Origin: an uncultured Ignavibacteria bacterium
Lineage (GTDB): Bacteria > Bacteroidota > Ignavibacteria > Tepidaquicellales > Tepidaquicellaceae
Assembly (NCBI GenBank): GCA_937924675.1
Contig: CALEVL010000247.1
Location: forward strand, 1 to 32,311
DNA: 32,311 bases
Direction of reading: 5' to 3'
Of this stretch, positions 6,622 through 14,761 are shown in pieces. Within the stretch, counting starts at the first letter, position 1. Each line of letters starts with the position of its first letter. The translations under genes were made by a program, and so were the position numbers. The notes beneath the pieces were generated by a model. The model did no database searches and was not told the origin of the DNA. It saw only the letters and a program-made list of their open reading frames with translations.

Positions 6622-7293
6622 TCACGATAGCAGGTTTTCCGTTTTTCCCAGGTCCTTGAACAAACAATCTCCTGCATCATAGCCGGAAATAAACTTCTTT
6701 CCGTCCTTTATCGCCTCGAAGTATAGATTCAGAATATCCGAGAAGCCTTCACTAAATGCAATCCCCAGAAACTCATCCGATATAATGTGAATGCCATTGA
6801 ACGCAAACAGATTCTTCTCTTCCGAATCATCATTTTGTCTGGACTTAAGTCTCATGTCAGGAGTAAATTCGAGATATCTTCCCGATCTTCGTTTCTGAAC
6901 TGCAATAGTTGCCAGCGGTGAAACAGATTCATGATGCACAAGCATCCTGTTCAGATTCATATCTGTATCTATGTCAACGTTTATAACAATGAATGAGCCC
7001 CCTCCCATCAGCAATTCTTTGGCATTTAGAATTCCTCCGCCTGTTCCGAGAATCTCTTCTTCTGTGATCACACTTCCGGAAATGCCAAACCTGTTGTTGG
7101 AAAAATAATCTATTATCTGTTCCGGAAAATGATGCGCATTGACAATGATCTCATCAACTCCTGCTTTCTTCAGTCTTTCAATCTGATGCAGTATCATTGG
7201 CTTACCGCGATATGAGATGAGTGCTTTCGGGTGAGTATCGGTAAATGGTTTCAGCCGCGTTCCAAATCCCGCAGCAAGTATCATTGCTTTCAT
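6622..7293 (-). CDS. Sugar-1-phosphate nucleotidyltransferase (MurU/ManC-like)
   Basis: NTP-transferase-fold enzyme expected to couple a sugar-1-phosphate to a nucleoside triphosphate. The 223-aa product has the N-terminal signature MILAAGFGTRLKPFTD followed by HPKALI, the GTGGGI loop near residue 83, and the metal-binding NVDIDTD segment near residue 104. Short length and absence of a C-terminal hexapeptide domain make it resemble N-acetylmuramate-1-phosphate uridylyltransferase MurU or small mannose-1-phosphate guanylyltransferases; the partner kinase of MurU is not adjacent. The donor sugar cannot be told. It is the only minus-strand gene here, divergent from the capsule-type gene at 7524. 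Confidence 0.85.
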   Translation of the reverse strand: MKAMILAAGFGTRLKPFTDTHPKALISYRGKPMILHQIERLKKAGVDEIIVNAHHFPEQIIDYFSNNRFGISGSVITEEEILGTGGGILNAKELLMGGGSFIVINVDIDTDMNLNRMLVHHESVSPLATIAVQKRRSGRYLEFTPDMRLKSRQNDDSEEKNLFAFNGIHIISDEFLGIAFSEGFSDILNLYFEAIKDGKKFISGYDAGDCLFKDLGKTENLLS

Positions 7294-7523
7294 GTTGCAT
7301 TATATTCAAATCGGGATTGAGATTAAATCGATTTCAGAATCTGAGGAATCAATCCGGAATGTTCATTCCGAAATTAACTATCTTGGAAAGTACAATAGTA
7401 TATCAGGTTTTTGGAAAATGTGTTTTGATGCTTGAGACTAAACGAATAAGGTTTTTAGTTTATATTTACACTCCCTTTACATATAATTGCAGGTCACCTT
7501 CTCAATAATTCATAACACACATA

Positions 7524-9173
7524 ATGAATCCTTTCCGAAGGATCAGCGAATATCTTAAAAACCGCAACAAGCTGAAATACAGGTTCTACAAATTTCTCAG
7601 GAAGCATTCACGTGCAGATGAGAATTCCCCTCTTGTGCTGATCTGGGAACTTGGTGGATTTGCACATATACTCCGAAAGAATGCAATCATCTCCGCAGCT
7701 CTTAATTTCAGGGGTTACAGGACGCATTTTATAGTTTGTGACGGCACACCTTCAGCCTGCATTCAGAGAGGTATCGAACTGAATGAAAATATAGCTGACT
7801 GGGAAAAGCGCTGTAATAATTGCCTAAAAGGAATGAAGATCTCAGCTGCTGAATATTCTGTTGAATACAGTCTTGAAGGTCAGTACTTGGAAAAAGAAAA
7901 TAAGCTGGAGTTCAAGAAGCTCTCTGAAGAACTTTCCATAGCAGACATTTATGGATACAAGTATCTCGGAGTTGATGTGGGAATGCTTGCATGGAGTTCT
8001 GTGATCCGTTACATGAAGGGTTATCTTATTGAAAAGAAGGACCTGAAGAAAGAAGATGAGATATTGCTGAGAAAATATTTTTATGCAGGACTTGTAAATA
8101 CACATGTTGCAAATGTGGTTATTGAAATGTTCAAACCTGTTGCCGTATTCAGTTCGCATGGAGTATATGTAGATTACTCACCTCCGATTCTGCTGGCATA
8201 TTTAAGAGGAATAAAAGCATTGATCTGGTCAAGCGGTTTCAAAGACTTTCTTCATTACTTTACGGTTCCCAAGAAGCCCAACAAGCTTGAGTTCAGGGGT
8301 ATAACGGATGCCGAATGGAAAAAGAGACTCGACAATCCTCTCACAAAAGAAGAGAATAAACTCCTTGATGCTTACATTCATCACAGATTCAACAAAGGTA
8401 ACAAGCGTGACTTCCTGAATGTGACACTTCCCGAATCGCCGGAAGATCTGAGAAAGAAACTTGGCTTCGAAAATGATTTGCCGGTTGCATGCATGTTTTG
8501 TCATGTCAACTGGGACCTAGCATTTGATCTTTCCAAAATGATTTTCGACAATGCAAATCAGTGGCTTACTGAATCTATGAAAGCAATATTTGAGATAAAG
8601 AATGTCAATTGGATAATCAGAGTTCATCCGGGTGAGAAGGCATCGGGATCATTGTACACCAATGACAATTTCATAAGAGAGAATTTCAAAGCCATTCCCG
8701 ACAATGTTAAGATACTCTGGTCAGATTCAGAAATAAATTCTCTGGGACTCTACAAACTTATCGATGTAGGAATCACTTTATTCGGAACAATGGGTGCTGA
8801 GCTTCCAATCCTTGGCAAGCCCGTCATTTCAGGCGGTGAAGCACACTTTACGGGTAAAGGATTTACAATAGATGCAAAGAGAAAGGAGGAATATTTTGAA
8901 CTGCTGAAAAGTATCCCGTCAATACAAAAGCTCCCGGAAGACAAGATTGAAATTGCAAGGAAATATGGATACTCTTATTTCATTCAGCGACAGATCCCCA
9001 TAAATGTGATCAAGAGATCAGAAGGACACTTCGGAAATATTGATCCGAGGAAGTTCGATGATCTACTACCCGGAAACGATCCGATCATAGGCGCTATATG
9101 CGAAAGTATTATAGAAGGCAAAGATGTCATATTGGATGAAAAAATGGTCAAGCTTGTTGACATAGAAGGATGA
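7524..9173 (+). CDS. Capsule-biosynthesis-like GT-B glycosyltransferase
   Basis: The 549-aa soluble protein is probably cytoplasmic or peripheral to the membrane. The C-terminal half has features of capsule/Kdo-transferase-like or glycerophosphotransferase-like GT-B enzymes: RVHPGE (366-371), SDSEINS (400-406), then GTMGAE (421-426) and LGKPVISGG, a typical nucleotide-sugar-binding helix and loop. The N-terminal half has a regular four-cysteine arrangement, CDGTPSAC (Cys72, Cys79) and CNNC (Cys97, Cys100), that could bind a metal. The basic N-terminus (RRISEYLKNRNKLKYR) may contact membrane. The next gene is a GT2 enzyme, so surface polysaccharide synthesis is the likely setting. Donor and acceptor are unknown. 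A weak box TATATTTA lies at 7461. Confidence 0.75.
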   Translation: MNPFRRISEYLKNRNKLKYRFYKFLRKHSRADENSPLVLIWELGGFAHILRKNAIISAALNFRGYRTHFIVCDGTPSACIQRGIELNENIADWEKRCNNCLKGMKISAAEYSVEYSLEGQYLEKENKLEFKKLSEELSIADIYGYKYLGVDVGMLAWSSVIRYMKGYLIEKKDLKKEDEILLRKYFYAGLVNTHVANVVIEMFKPVAVFSSHGVYVDYSPPILLAYLRGIKALIWSSGFKDFLHYFTVPKKPNKLEFRGITDAEWKKRLDNPLTKEENKLLDAYIHHRFNKGNKRDFLNVTLPESPEDLRKKLGFENDLPVACMFCHVNWDLAFDLSKMIFDNANQWLTESMKAIFEIKNVNWIIRVHPGEKASGSLYTNDNFIRENFKAIPDNVKILWSDSEINSLGLYKLIDVGITLFGTMGAELPILGKPVISGGEAHFTGKGFTIDAKRKEEYFELLKSIPSIQKLPEDKIEIARKYGYSYFIQRQIPINVIKRSEGHFGNIDPRKFDDLLPGNDPIIGAICESIIEGKDVILDEKMVKLVDIEG

Positions 9174-9315
9174 ACGAGGGGTATCATTGATACACGAATT
9201 TAAGTGACTAACAATGCATAAGAATGGAAATATAAGGAGCACTCACAACAAGTGAATCATACAAGAACCCTCAAGGCGGATATTTGTTTGGCGGGTAAAA
9301 GTAAGTCGAATTGTG

Positions 9316-9323
9316 TAATTTTG
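9316..9323 (+). promoter_or_regulatory. Candidate -7 box upstream of the GT2 gene
   Basis: TAATTTTG fits TAnnTTTG and ends 24 nt before the ATG, the same placement as at mrp. A TTTG at 9287-9290 is a possible -33 element, though the 25-nt spacing is longer than usual. A small perfect palindrome GTATCA-T-TGATAC (9181-9193) lies just after the preceding stop codon; its role is unknown. Confidence 0.4.
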
Positions 9324-9347
9324 CAAAAACCGAATTTATATTAATTT

Positions 9348-10331
9348 ATGTCAGAAGGTCCAGGATTTGTATCTATTATAATACCGACATACAACAGATG
9401 TGAGATCATCGGCAACACGGTAGAAAGCTGTTTCCGGCAGGATTATCCTAAAGACAAATATGAGATCATCATAGCCGACAACAACTCATCCGACAACACC
9501 AAAGGAGTAGTTGAAGAATTTAAGTTACGTTCACCGGTTCCGCTGAAGTATTTGTTTGAACCGCGTCAGGGAGCGCATCATGCAAGGAATACCGCTGCCA
9601 AAGAATCTGCAGGAGAGTATCTTTATTATACTGATGATGATATGATAGCAGATGAAAGACTCTTGTCAAAAATGGTTAATATATTTGAAACCAATAAAAG
9701 TGTTGCTGTTGTAGGAGGAAGAGTTTTGCCCAAGTGGGAATTTGATCCGCCGGAGTGGCTTCTAAAATATTTTAAAGACGGAACTCTGAGTCTTATTGAC
9801 AAACCTGAGAAACTTATCATAGCAGATTTTGACATTGGCATATACAGTTGCCATCAAATGATCAGAAAGGAAGTGCTGTTTGAGTGCGGTGGTTTTAATC
9901 CTGACATTGCAAAAGAGATTCTGATTGGTAACGGCGAGACAGGATTGAATATAAAGATACTCAATAAGGGATATGATTTTGGTTACACATCGGAAGCCGT
10001 TTCTTATCACGCAATTCCGAGATCTAGAATGACACAAAAATACATTAACTCAAGATTCGGCAATCAGGCAAACTGTGACAGCTTCACAACTTACAGGAAA
10101 AACGAGCATTCAAAAAAAGCTTTGCTTAAGCTTGTTTTGTACTCGCACATTCCCGAAGCTTTGGAAAATTATTTCAGCTCAATAGGCAAGATGATCTCCG
10201 GTAAGGATTCTTGGAGACTTGACCGCGCATTCTCTCATTATTATTATCGACGAATTTTTGCTGATCTCAGGCTTGCGACCAATGATGAATGGAGAAAGTA
10301 TGCGATGAAATTTGACTATCTTGAGGGCTGA
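9348..10331 (+). CDS. Family 2 glycosyltransferase
   Basis: GT-A-fold inverting glycosyltransferase of 327 aa. The N-terminus is classic GT2: SIIIPTYNR (9-17), SCFRQDYP, IIADNNSSDNT and the metal-binding YTDDDM (Asp96-98). GGRVLPKW (about 122) and a later GNGETGLNIKI segment fit acceptor-side elements. No membrane helix is evident, so it probably acts at the cytoplasmic face in building a surface glycan. Its 3' end overlaps the convergent MFS gene by 16 bp (10316-10331). Exact sugar specificity cannot be read from the sequence. Confidence 0.9.
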   Translation: MSEGPGFVSIIIPTYNRCEIIGNTVESCFRQDYPKDKYEIIIADNNSSDNTKGVVEEFKLRSPVPLKYLFEPRQGAHHARNTAAKESAGEYLYYTDDDMIADERLLSKMVNIFETNKSVAVVGGRVLPKWEFDPPEWLLKYFKDGTLSLIDKPEKLIIADFDIGIYSCHQMIRKEVLFECGGFNPDIAKEILIGNGETGLNIKILNKGYDFGYTSEAVSYHAIPRSRMTQKYINSRFGNQANCDSFTTYRKNEHSKKALLKLVLYSHIPEALENYFSSIGKMISGKDSWRLDRAFSHYYYRRIFADLRLATNDEWRKYAMKFDYLEG

Positions 10332-11545
10332 CCTATTCTGTTAGACATTAGTAGAAAGTAGATAATTACGGCAATTGCTCCTGCAGAGGCAACAATAAAA
10401 ACTGTTGAAGGTCCCGCAACATTCCATATCAATCCTGCAACAGCACTGGAAAGAAGTACAAATACGCTGTTCAGACCCGTGAAAAATCCCAGTGCAGTCG
10501 CAGTGAATTCTTTAGGGATAATGTTTGATATCCATGCCTTTGAAACTCCGTCTGTGAGTGACGGAAATAATCCGTAGAGAAAGAATGCAAAATATATCAT
10601 TCCTATTTCCTTTGAAACTGCCATCAAGCCGTAAGCTGCGGCAAATACTGCAAGCCCTGCAAGAAGACTTTTCCTGAAACCAAACTTGTCAGCAAGCATA
10701 CCTGCCGGAAAGGCAGACAGAGCAAGTACAAGGTTGAAGAAGATATAAATTCTGATCACATCATCATCCCCATATCCAAGATGTTTTATCATGAGAAGAA
10801 GAAACATGTCAGAACTGTTGATGAGTGCAAATGCAAATAACCCTCCGGTCAGCAATCGAAATTTACTTCCGGAAATCTTCCAGTAAGAAAGAAATGAAAA
10901 ATACTTACGGAGCTCAATGCGGCCGCCGCTCCCGTGCTCTTTATCTTTCAGAAAGAATGTAAGCATTACCCCCATAATTGCAGGTACAAATGCAATGAAG
11001 AAAATGTTTCTGTAGTCTCCGGGATTGTATGACAGATAAACCAAAGCAAGCACGGGACCAATTACTGCACCGAGCGTATCCATCGCTCTGTGAAATCCGA
11101 AAACCTTTGCTTTGTTTTCCGAAGTAGAATTGTCAGAAAGCATTGCATCGCGCGAAGCAGTTCTGACACCTTTGCCGAGACGGTCCAATGTTCTTGCGAA
11201 GAAAACCCACAGAGGCTGGAGTAACATTGCCATCATTGGTTTTGATACTGCGCTGAGTAAGTATCCGGCAGTAATAAGCGGAGCCCGTTTTCCTGATACA
11301 TCAGAGTATTTGCCGAAGTACCCTTTGCTCAGACCGGCAATCGCTTCTGCAAAACCCTCAAGTATTCCGATGATCAAAACTGAGAAGCCTATGCTTTTCA
11401 GATAGATTGGCAAAACTGGATACAGCATTTCTGAGGAAATGTCATTCAGCAGACTTACGAATGACAGTATGAGAATTGTCTTGTTGAGAATACCTCTTGA
11501 TAATGGTGACATCTCAAAATTGAATTGAGGAAATTGAATTGCCAT
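10316..11545 (-). CDS. MFS transporter
   Basis: Integral membrane carrier of the major facilitator superfamily, 409 aa with about 12 hydrophobic segments in two halves. The loop 2-3 motif A is seen as GYFGKYSDVSGKR (about residues 75-87), and its second-half counterpart as GMLADKFGFRK. DRLGKGVRTASRD is a conserved cytoplasmic loop typical of a widespread Bacteroidota MFS subgroup of unknown substrate. A second ATG at residue 12 (EMSPLSRG) is an alternative start. It is the last gene of the minus-strand run beginning at 14535, 33 nt downstream of the GroES-like gene. Confidence 0.85.
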   Translation of the reverse strand: MAIQFPQFNFEMSPLSRGILNKTILILSFVSLLNDISSEMLYPVLPIYLKSIGFSVLIIGILEGFAEAIAGLSKGYFGKYSDVSGKRAPLITAGYLLSAVSKPMMAMLLQPLWVFFARTLDRLGKGVRTASRDAMLSDNSTSENKAKVFGFHRAMDTLGAVIGPVLALVYLSYNPGDYRNIFFIAFVPAIMGVMLTFFLKDKEHGSGGRIELRKYFSFLSYWKISGSKFRLLTGGLFAFALINSSDMFLLLMIKHLGYGDDDVIRIYIFFNLVLALSAFPAGMLADKFGFRKSLLAGLAVFAAAYGLMAVSKEIGMIYFAFFLYGLFPSLTDGVSKAWISNIIPKEFTATALGFFTGLNSVFVLLSSAVAGLIWNVAGPSTVFIVASAGAIAVIIYFLLMSNRIGQPSR

Positions 11546-11578
11546 GAATCTGTGTAACCAACGTCAGCTCAAAGCTGC

Positions 11579-11956
11579 TCACTGAAAGAGCTCATCATCC
11601 CTCTCTACAAGCAGAATAGAATGCTGAGGAACAATGTAATATTTTTCATTTGTATAAATAACTTCTATAGCATCTCTTTGAAGGAATAGGGCAAGATCGC
11701 CTTCCTTAACCTGCAGAGGAATGTATTTTACTTTTTCCTCTGAGCTCTTCCAGCTGTCATCATCGACCGGCAGTGGCACCGGATAGCCCGGTCCTGACTT
11801 CATCACATAACCACGCCTGACCTGTTCCTTTTCCTGAACACCCGGCGGAAGATAGAGGCCGGCAGATGTCTTTTCGGAATCTGACAGTGGTTTGATAAGC
11901 ACCTTGTCGCCGATCACAATCAGCTTTTCAAGGATGTTCATTTCAGTGTTATTCAT
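11579..11956 (-). CDS. GroES-like (Cpn10 fold) protein
   Basis: A 125-aa divergent relative of the GroES co-chaperonin. The N-terminal part reads GDKVLIKPL, then an EKTSAGLYLPPGVQEKEQVRRGYVM region that aligns with the mobile loop and following strand of GroES, then SGPG. An extra segment of about 25 residues (YPVPLPVDDDSWKSSEEK) replaces the short roof loop, and the end (GDLALFLQRDAIEV, YYIVPQHSILLV) matches the last strands. No groEL is adjacent, so it is unlikely to be the housekeeping GroES. Its ATG overlaps the PHP gene stop by 4 nt, implying coupled translation. Fold assignment is good; chaperonin binding is only inferred. Confidence 0.8.
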   Translation of the reverse strand: MNNTEMNILEKLIVIGDKVLIKPLSDSEKTSAGLYLPPGVQEKEQVRRGYVMKSGPGYPVPLPVDDDSWKSSEEKVKYIPLQVKEGDLALFLQRDAIEVIYTNEKYYIVPQHSILLVERDDELFQ

Positions 11957-13044
11957 TTTGTCTTTGTTACTCTGATATGATTAGAAAATATCCAGCCGCG
12001 GTTTCCTTTCCATGCCTCAATCCTGTAAGTCCCGATATCATCACCGTCCCAAATGCACTCCATGCCCTTATGTTCATCAACGCACTTTCCGTTGTGAATG
12101 AGCTTAATCGTTGCTTCAGAGGGAAGCATTGCTCTTAATATCACTTTCTTTTTCTTCCCTGAATCAACGACAATTTCATCTCCCGAGATAAAGTTCTGTC
12201 CTTCATACTCTGCGGTAAACCGAAAACCTTTGCCGTCTCCGTTATAATGATTTACAATAAAGCTTCTTCCCTTGCCGATCGCTTCAATAATTCTTTCCTT
12301 ATCATTTTCAAACTTCTTCTGATTTCCCGGGTTGAGTTCCTTTTCGAGAAATACATGTGTCCTTATTGATTTGAAAAGAATCTTGTATGCAAATATCTCA
12401 AAATCAATTCCCATAATGGTATGCTTATGAGCATGAGCATCAATACCACCAAGAGCAACAACCTTTCGCACTTCATTGAGTTTATCCCATCTCTTCAGGG
12501 TCTCTTCGGGGGGCGATATAATAGATTTAAGCGGATGAATAAACCTGTAAACTTTGTTGGAATCATTAAGTCCTTCTGCCCATTCGCTCATGTGATTCCA
12601 TATTTCAATGCCGTCAAAATCCTCTGATTCCCAAGCTGTCCATGGATAAGCAGGATGTCCTTCAAGATGTTTTCGCTTTTCGTCAGGATGTGCAATGAAG
12701 CCGTATCCGCCTTTCTTCTTAATCTCTTTTACATACTCTACTGCCGTGAGTTTATTTCCAAGGTCTCCGTCCTTCAGCTTTGTAAACGAGCCAACTAGTT
12801 CATCGAGTCCGAAAACGAGATAATGATTTCTGTTTTTGATGTCATTCACTTCATATCCGACGATGAGCATTGTTTTCTTATACCAATTCTCGAATCCCTT
12901 TTCCTTTGCCTTAAGCGTATTGTGATCGGTAAGTATAATGAAGTCAAGTTCCGATTCAGAAGCATAACCGGCTATTTCCTTCACCGAACCGGTTCCATCG
13001 GAAAATTTTGAATGCATATGTATTGAACCGGAGTATTCAAACAT
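11953..13044 (-). CDS. PHP-domain metal-dependent phosphoesterase
   Basis: A 363-aa protein with an N-terminal PHP domain of the TrpH-like/YciV type. Metal-site motifs are GSIHMHSKFSDG (His9, His11, Asp16), LTDHNT (Asp40, His41), a Glu in GYEVND (about 65), GFIAHPDE (about 117) and GIDAHAH (about 205). The last 90 residues form a beta-rich domain (KVILRAMLPSEATIKLIHNG, GTYRIEAW), probably an accessory immunoglobulin-like domain. No signal peptide is seen. The substrate could be a nucleotide, oligonucleotide or sugar phosphate. The gene is 17 nt downstream of the DUF2752 gene and overlaps the GroES-like gene by ATGA. Confidence 0.85.
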   Translation of the reverse strand: MFEYSGSIHMHSKFSDGTGSVKEIAGYASESELDFIILTDHNTLKAKEKGFENWYKKTMLIVGYEVNDIKNRNHYLVFGLDELVGSFTKLKDGDLGNKLTAVEYVKEIKKKGGYGFIAHPDEKRKHLEGHPAYPWTAWESEDFDGIEIWNHMSEWAEGLNDSNKVYRFIHPLKSIISPPEETLKRWDKLNEVRKVVALGGIDAHAHKHTIMGIDFEIFAYKILFKSIRTHVFLEKELNPGNQKKFENDKERIIEAIGKGRSFIVNHYNGDGKGFRFTAEYEGQNFISGDEIVVDSGKKKKVILRAMLPSEATIKLIHNGKCVDEHKGMECIWDGDDIGTYRIEAWKGNRGWIFSNHIRVTKTK

Positions 13045-13061
13045 GGTATTTACGGTTTTGA

Positions 13062-13493
13062 TCAGATATGATGGCCATATAAAATATTAAGAATCCAGAT
13101 TATCATCAGAACTGCGGAAAGTGTTAATAAAGTTTTCCCCGGGCTCGGAAGTTTTATTCTGTAATTGAAGAGACTAAGTACAAATATTGCTGCAACAGTG
13201 AATCCGGAAAGTATGAAAAAGACAACCGATGATGGATTGTGATATATGCTTGCTTCAAAATTAAAACGTGTAAATTCATTCCAAGCCCGTGACATACCGC
13301 AGAAAGGACATGGAATACCGGCAACATTGAGCATGATGCATGAACTTTCGTACTTGAATACTTCCGGAAAGATCTCTGCTATTAAGTCGGTGGGAGTAAA
13401 CCAGACCGATGCCAAAGCTGCTGCAATGAATCCAAATAAAATGAACCGAAGCTTATCGGATTCCTCCGGTGAAATTTTCTCTACCGGCATCAT
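13062..13493 (-). CDS. DUF2752 membrane protein
   Basis: The 143-aa membrane protein has about three hydrophobic segments (residues about 17-38, 88-110, 120-138). Between the first and second is the DUF2752 signature GIPCPFCGMSRAW (about residues 59-71), in which CPxCGxxRA resembles a metal or thiol site. The family is of unknown function and is common in Bacteroidota and Actinobacteria. Its ATG overlaps the stop of the upstream 171-aa membrane protein (ATGA at 13490-13493), and the PHP gene follows 17 nt later. Confidence 0.85.
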   Translation of the reverse strand: MMPVEKISPEESDKLRFILFGFIAAALASVWFTPTDLIAEIFPEVFKYESSCIMLNVAGIPCPFCGMSRAWNEFTRFNFEASIYHNPSSVVFFILSGFTVAAIFVLSLFNYRIKLPSPGKTLLTLSAVLMIIWILNILYGHHI

Positions 13494-14005
13494 TGGGGAG
13501 CCCCTGTGTTTTGCTTCTTACCTATAACAGACACACCAATGATTGCACCGATAGCACCGAAGAGCGGGAAAAGGATCATGTGCATGAAAAATGAGAAGAT
13601 GGCAATAGAAGGAGAAAATCCATATCTGTTGTACTCTTCCGAGAATCTCTCCACATAAGTAAGCATTTCAGCGGGAATACTGAATCCCGAATTTTCAAGC
13701 ATGGTTACAGCTTCGGTCATAGGATTGATATTAGATAAAAGTCCTGCAAGAACCCCGAAGCCACTGACAAGCACTGCAGAAAGTATTCCGCTCAGCAATC
13801 CAATCATTCCACCGTCCTTTGCAGTCAGTGGAATATTAGTGCCTGCAAGTTGTCTCGAATAAAAATACACTCCCGCAAATCCTCCTACGGCAACTCCTGC
13901 ACAGCAAAAAATATTTATGAGATTGACAAGAGGAAAGACAGCAAGTATCGTCATTATCATTGCCCCGTATAGAACAGGCAATACCCTGTTCGGAGAATTA
14001 TTCAT
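13490..14005 (-). CDS. Membrane protein of unknown function between DUF2085 and DUF2752 genes
   Basis: The 171-aa protein has about four hydrophobic segments: residues about 12-32 and 33-50 flanking FCCAGVAVGG, about 65-90, and 135-160. Its FCCAG motif, GMIGLLSGILSAVLVSG helix and C-terminal FPLFGAIGAIIGVSVIGKK are reminiscent of small membrane proteins often annotated as DUF4199-like, but I cannot place it firmly. It overlaps both neighbours by ATGA (14002-14005 and 13490-13493), so the three membrane proteins are probably made in fixed proportion and may form one complex. Confidence 0.7.
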   Translation of the reverse strand: MNNSPNRVLPVLYGAMIMTILAVFPLVNLINIFCCAGVAVGGFAGVYFYSRQLAGTNIPLTAKDGGMIGLLSGILSAVLVSGFGVLAGLLSNINPMTEAVTMLENSGFSIPAEMLTYVERFSEEYNRYGFSPSIAIFSFFMHMILFPLFGAIGAIIGVSVIGKKQNTGAPQ

Positions 14006-14535
14006 AGATCTGCGCCTGCTTTGCTTCGAAAGAATGAAGTTACTTCATAGAAAAATCTGATAAATCCCGGAATCAGGAAGAATGTCAAAGCAAATCCAAT
14101 GGCAAATCCGGTTATTGATCTGGTGACGAATGTATTACGGAATATTCCGGCATTATCAATGATCACATCAAGTGCAAGAAGAATCAAAGGAATGATCAGC
14201 AGCCATAAAGAAGGCGTATTAATATTACCGAGCCTTCTGAACATCGGATAAGCAACAACGGCTGCAAAGAATCCTGCATATATCATAGTACAGCGTGAAC
14301 AAACGGCAAGTTGAAATCCTGCCAAGCTGAATGATCTTTCTTCTTCCTGATGACACAAAGGAGAGAATGCAAGATAAATATAGGAAGCAAATTTCTCAAA
14401 GACTCCTCCCAACTGCATCAGCAATGGCGGAAGTATTATGAGAAACAGCCAAACAAAGCTTGATATGAGTATTAATCGGTAAATTTTCTGTGCAAACCTG
14501 ATATCTACATCCGGTGCCTGCGGAATCTTTAGCAT
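14002..14535 (-). CDS. DUF2085 membrane protein
   Basis: The 177-aa membrane protein has about four hydrophobic segments. The DUF2085 signature is visible as FSPLCHQEEERSF followed by LAGFQLAVCSRCTMIYAG (about residues 58-91): one CHQ and a CSRC pair set between membrane helices, suggesting a metal- or heme-binding or redox site. Function is unknown. It is the first gene of a six-gene minus-strand run and is preceded by a good -7 box at 14567-14574. Confidence 0.85.
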   Translation of the reverse strand: MLKIPQAPDVDIRFAQKIYRLILISSFVWLFLIILPPLLMQLGGVFEKFASYIYLAFSPLCHQEEERSFSLAGFQLAVCSRCTMIYAGFFAAVVAYPMFRRLGNINTPSLWLLIIPLILLALDVIIDNAGIFRNTFVTRSITGFAIGFALTFFLIPGFIRFFYEVTSFFRSKAGADL

Positions 14536-14566
14536 GGTTCAAGATATTACAATCACTTGATTAAAT

Positions 14567-14574
14567 CAAAGATA
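14567..14574 (-). promoter_or_regulatory. Candidate -7 box of the DUF2085 operon
   Basis: On the minus strand the sequence is TATCTTTG, a full TAnnTTTG match ending 31 nt before the DUF2085 ATG. No convincing -33 TTTG is seen at standard spacing. It lies in the 226-nt divergent region shared with the first ABC binding-protein gene. Confidence 0.45.
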
Positions 14575-14703
14575 ATATTTACAATTTCCGCCGCGTTTTT
14601 GTGACACAAGACAGTTTGAAGTTAAACAGTGTGCTTTTGAATTATTTGCGGATAACATGTTAAGGAACTTATTGTTTTTCAAATGAGTATAATAAATTGT
14701 CTT

Positions 14704-14711
14704 TAAATTTG
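14704..14711 (+). promoter_or_regulatory. Candidate -7 box of the first ABC binding-protein gene
   Basis: TAAATTTG fits TAnnTTTG, ending 50 nt before ATG 14762. The nearest TTG upstream (14672-14674) is farther than the usual 17-23 nt, so the call rests on the -7 element alone. Confidence 0.35.
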
Positions 14712-14761
14712 ATCGTAGGAACATGCGAGTCATTTTCTTCTGAAATTAATTCAACCCACAC

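Noticed and set aside
7245..7508. Plus-strand open frame of 87 codons between the nucleotidyltransferase and the capsule-type gene
   Set aside because: It begins inside the 5' end of the minus-strand nucleotidyltransferase, has no recognisable domain, and overlaps the probable promoter region.
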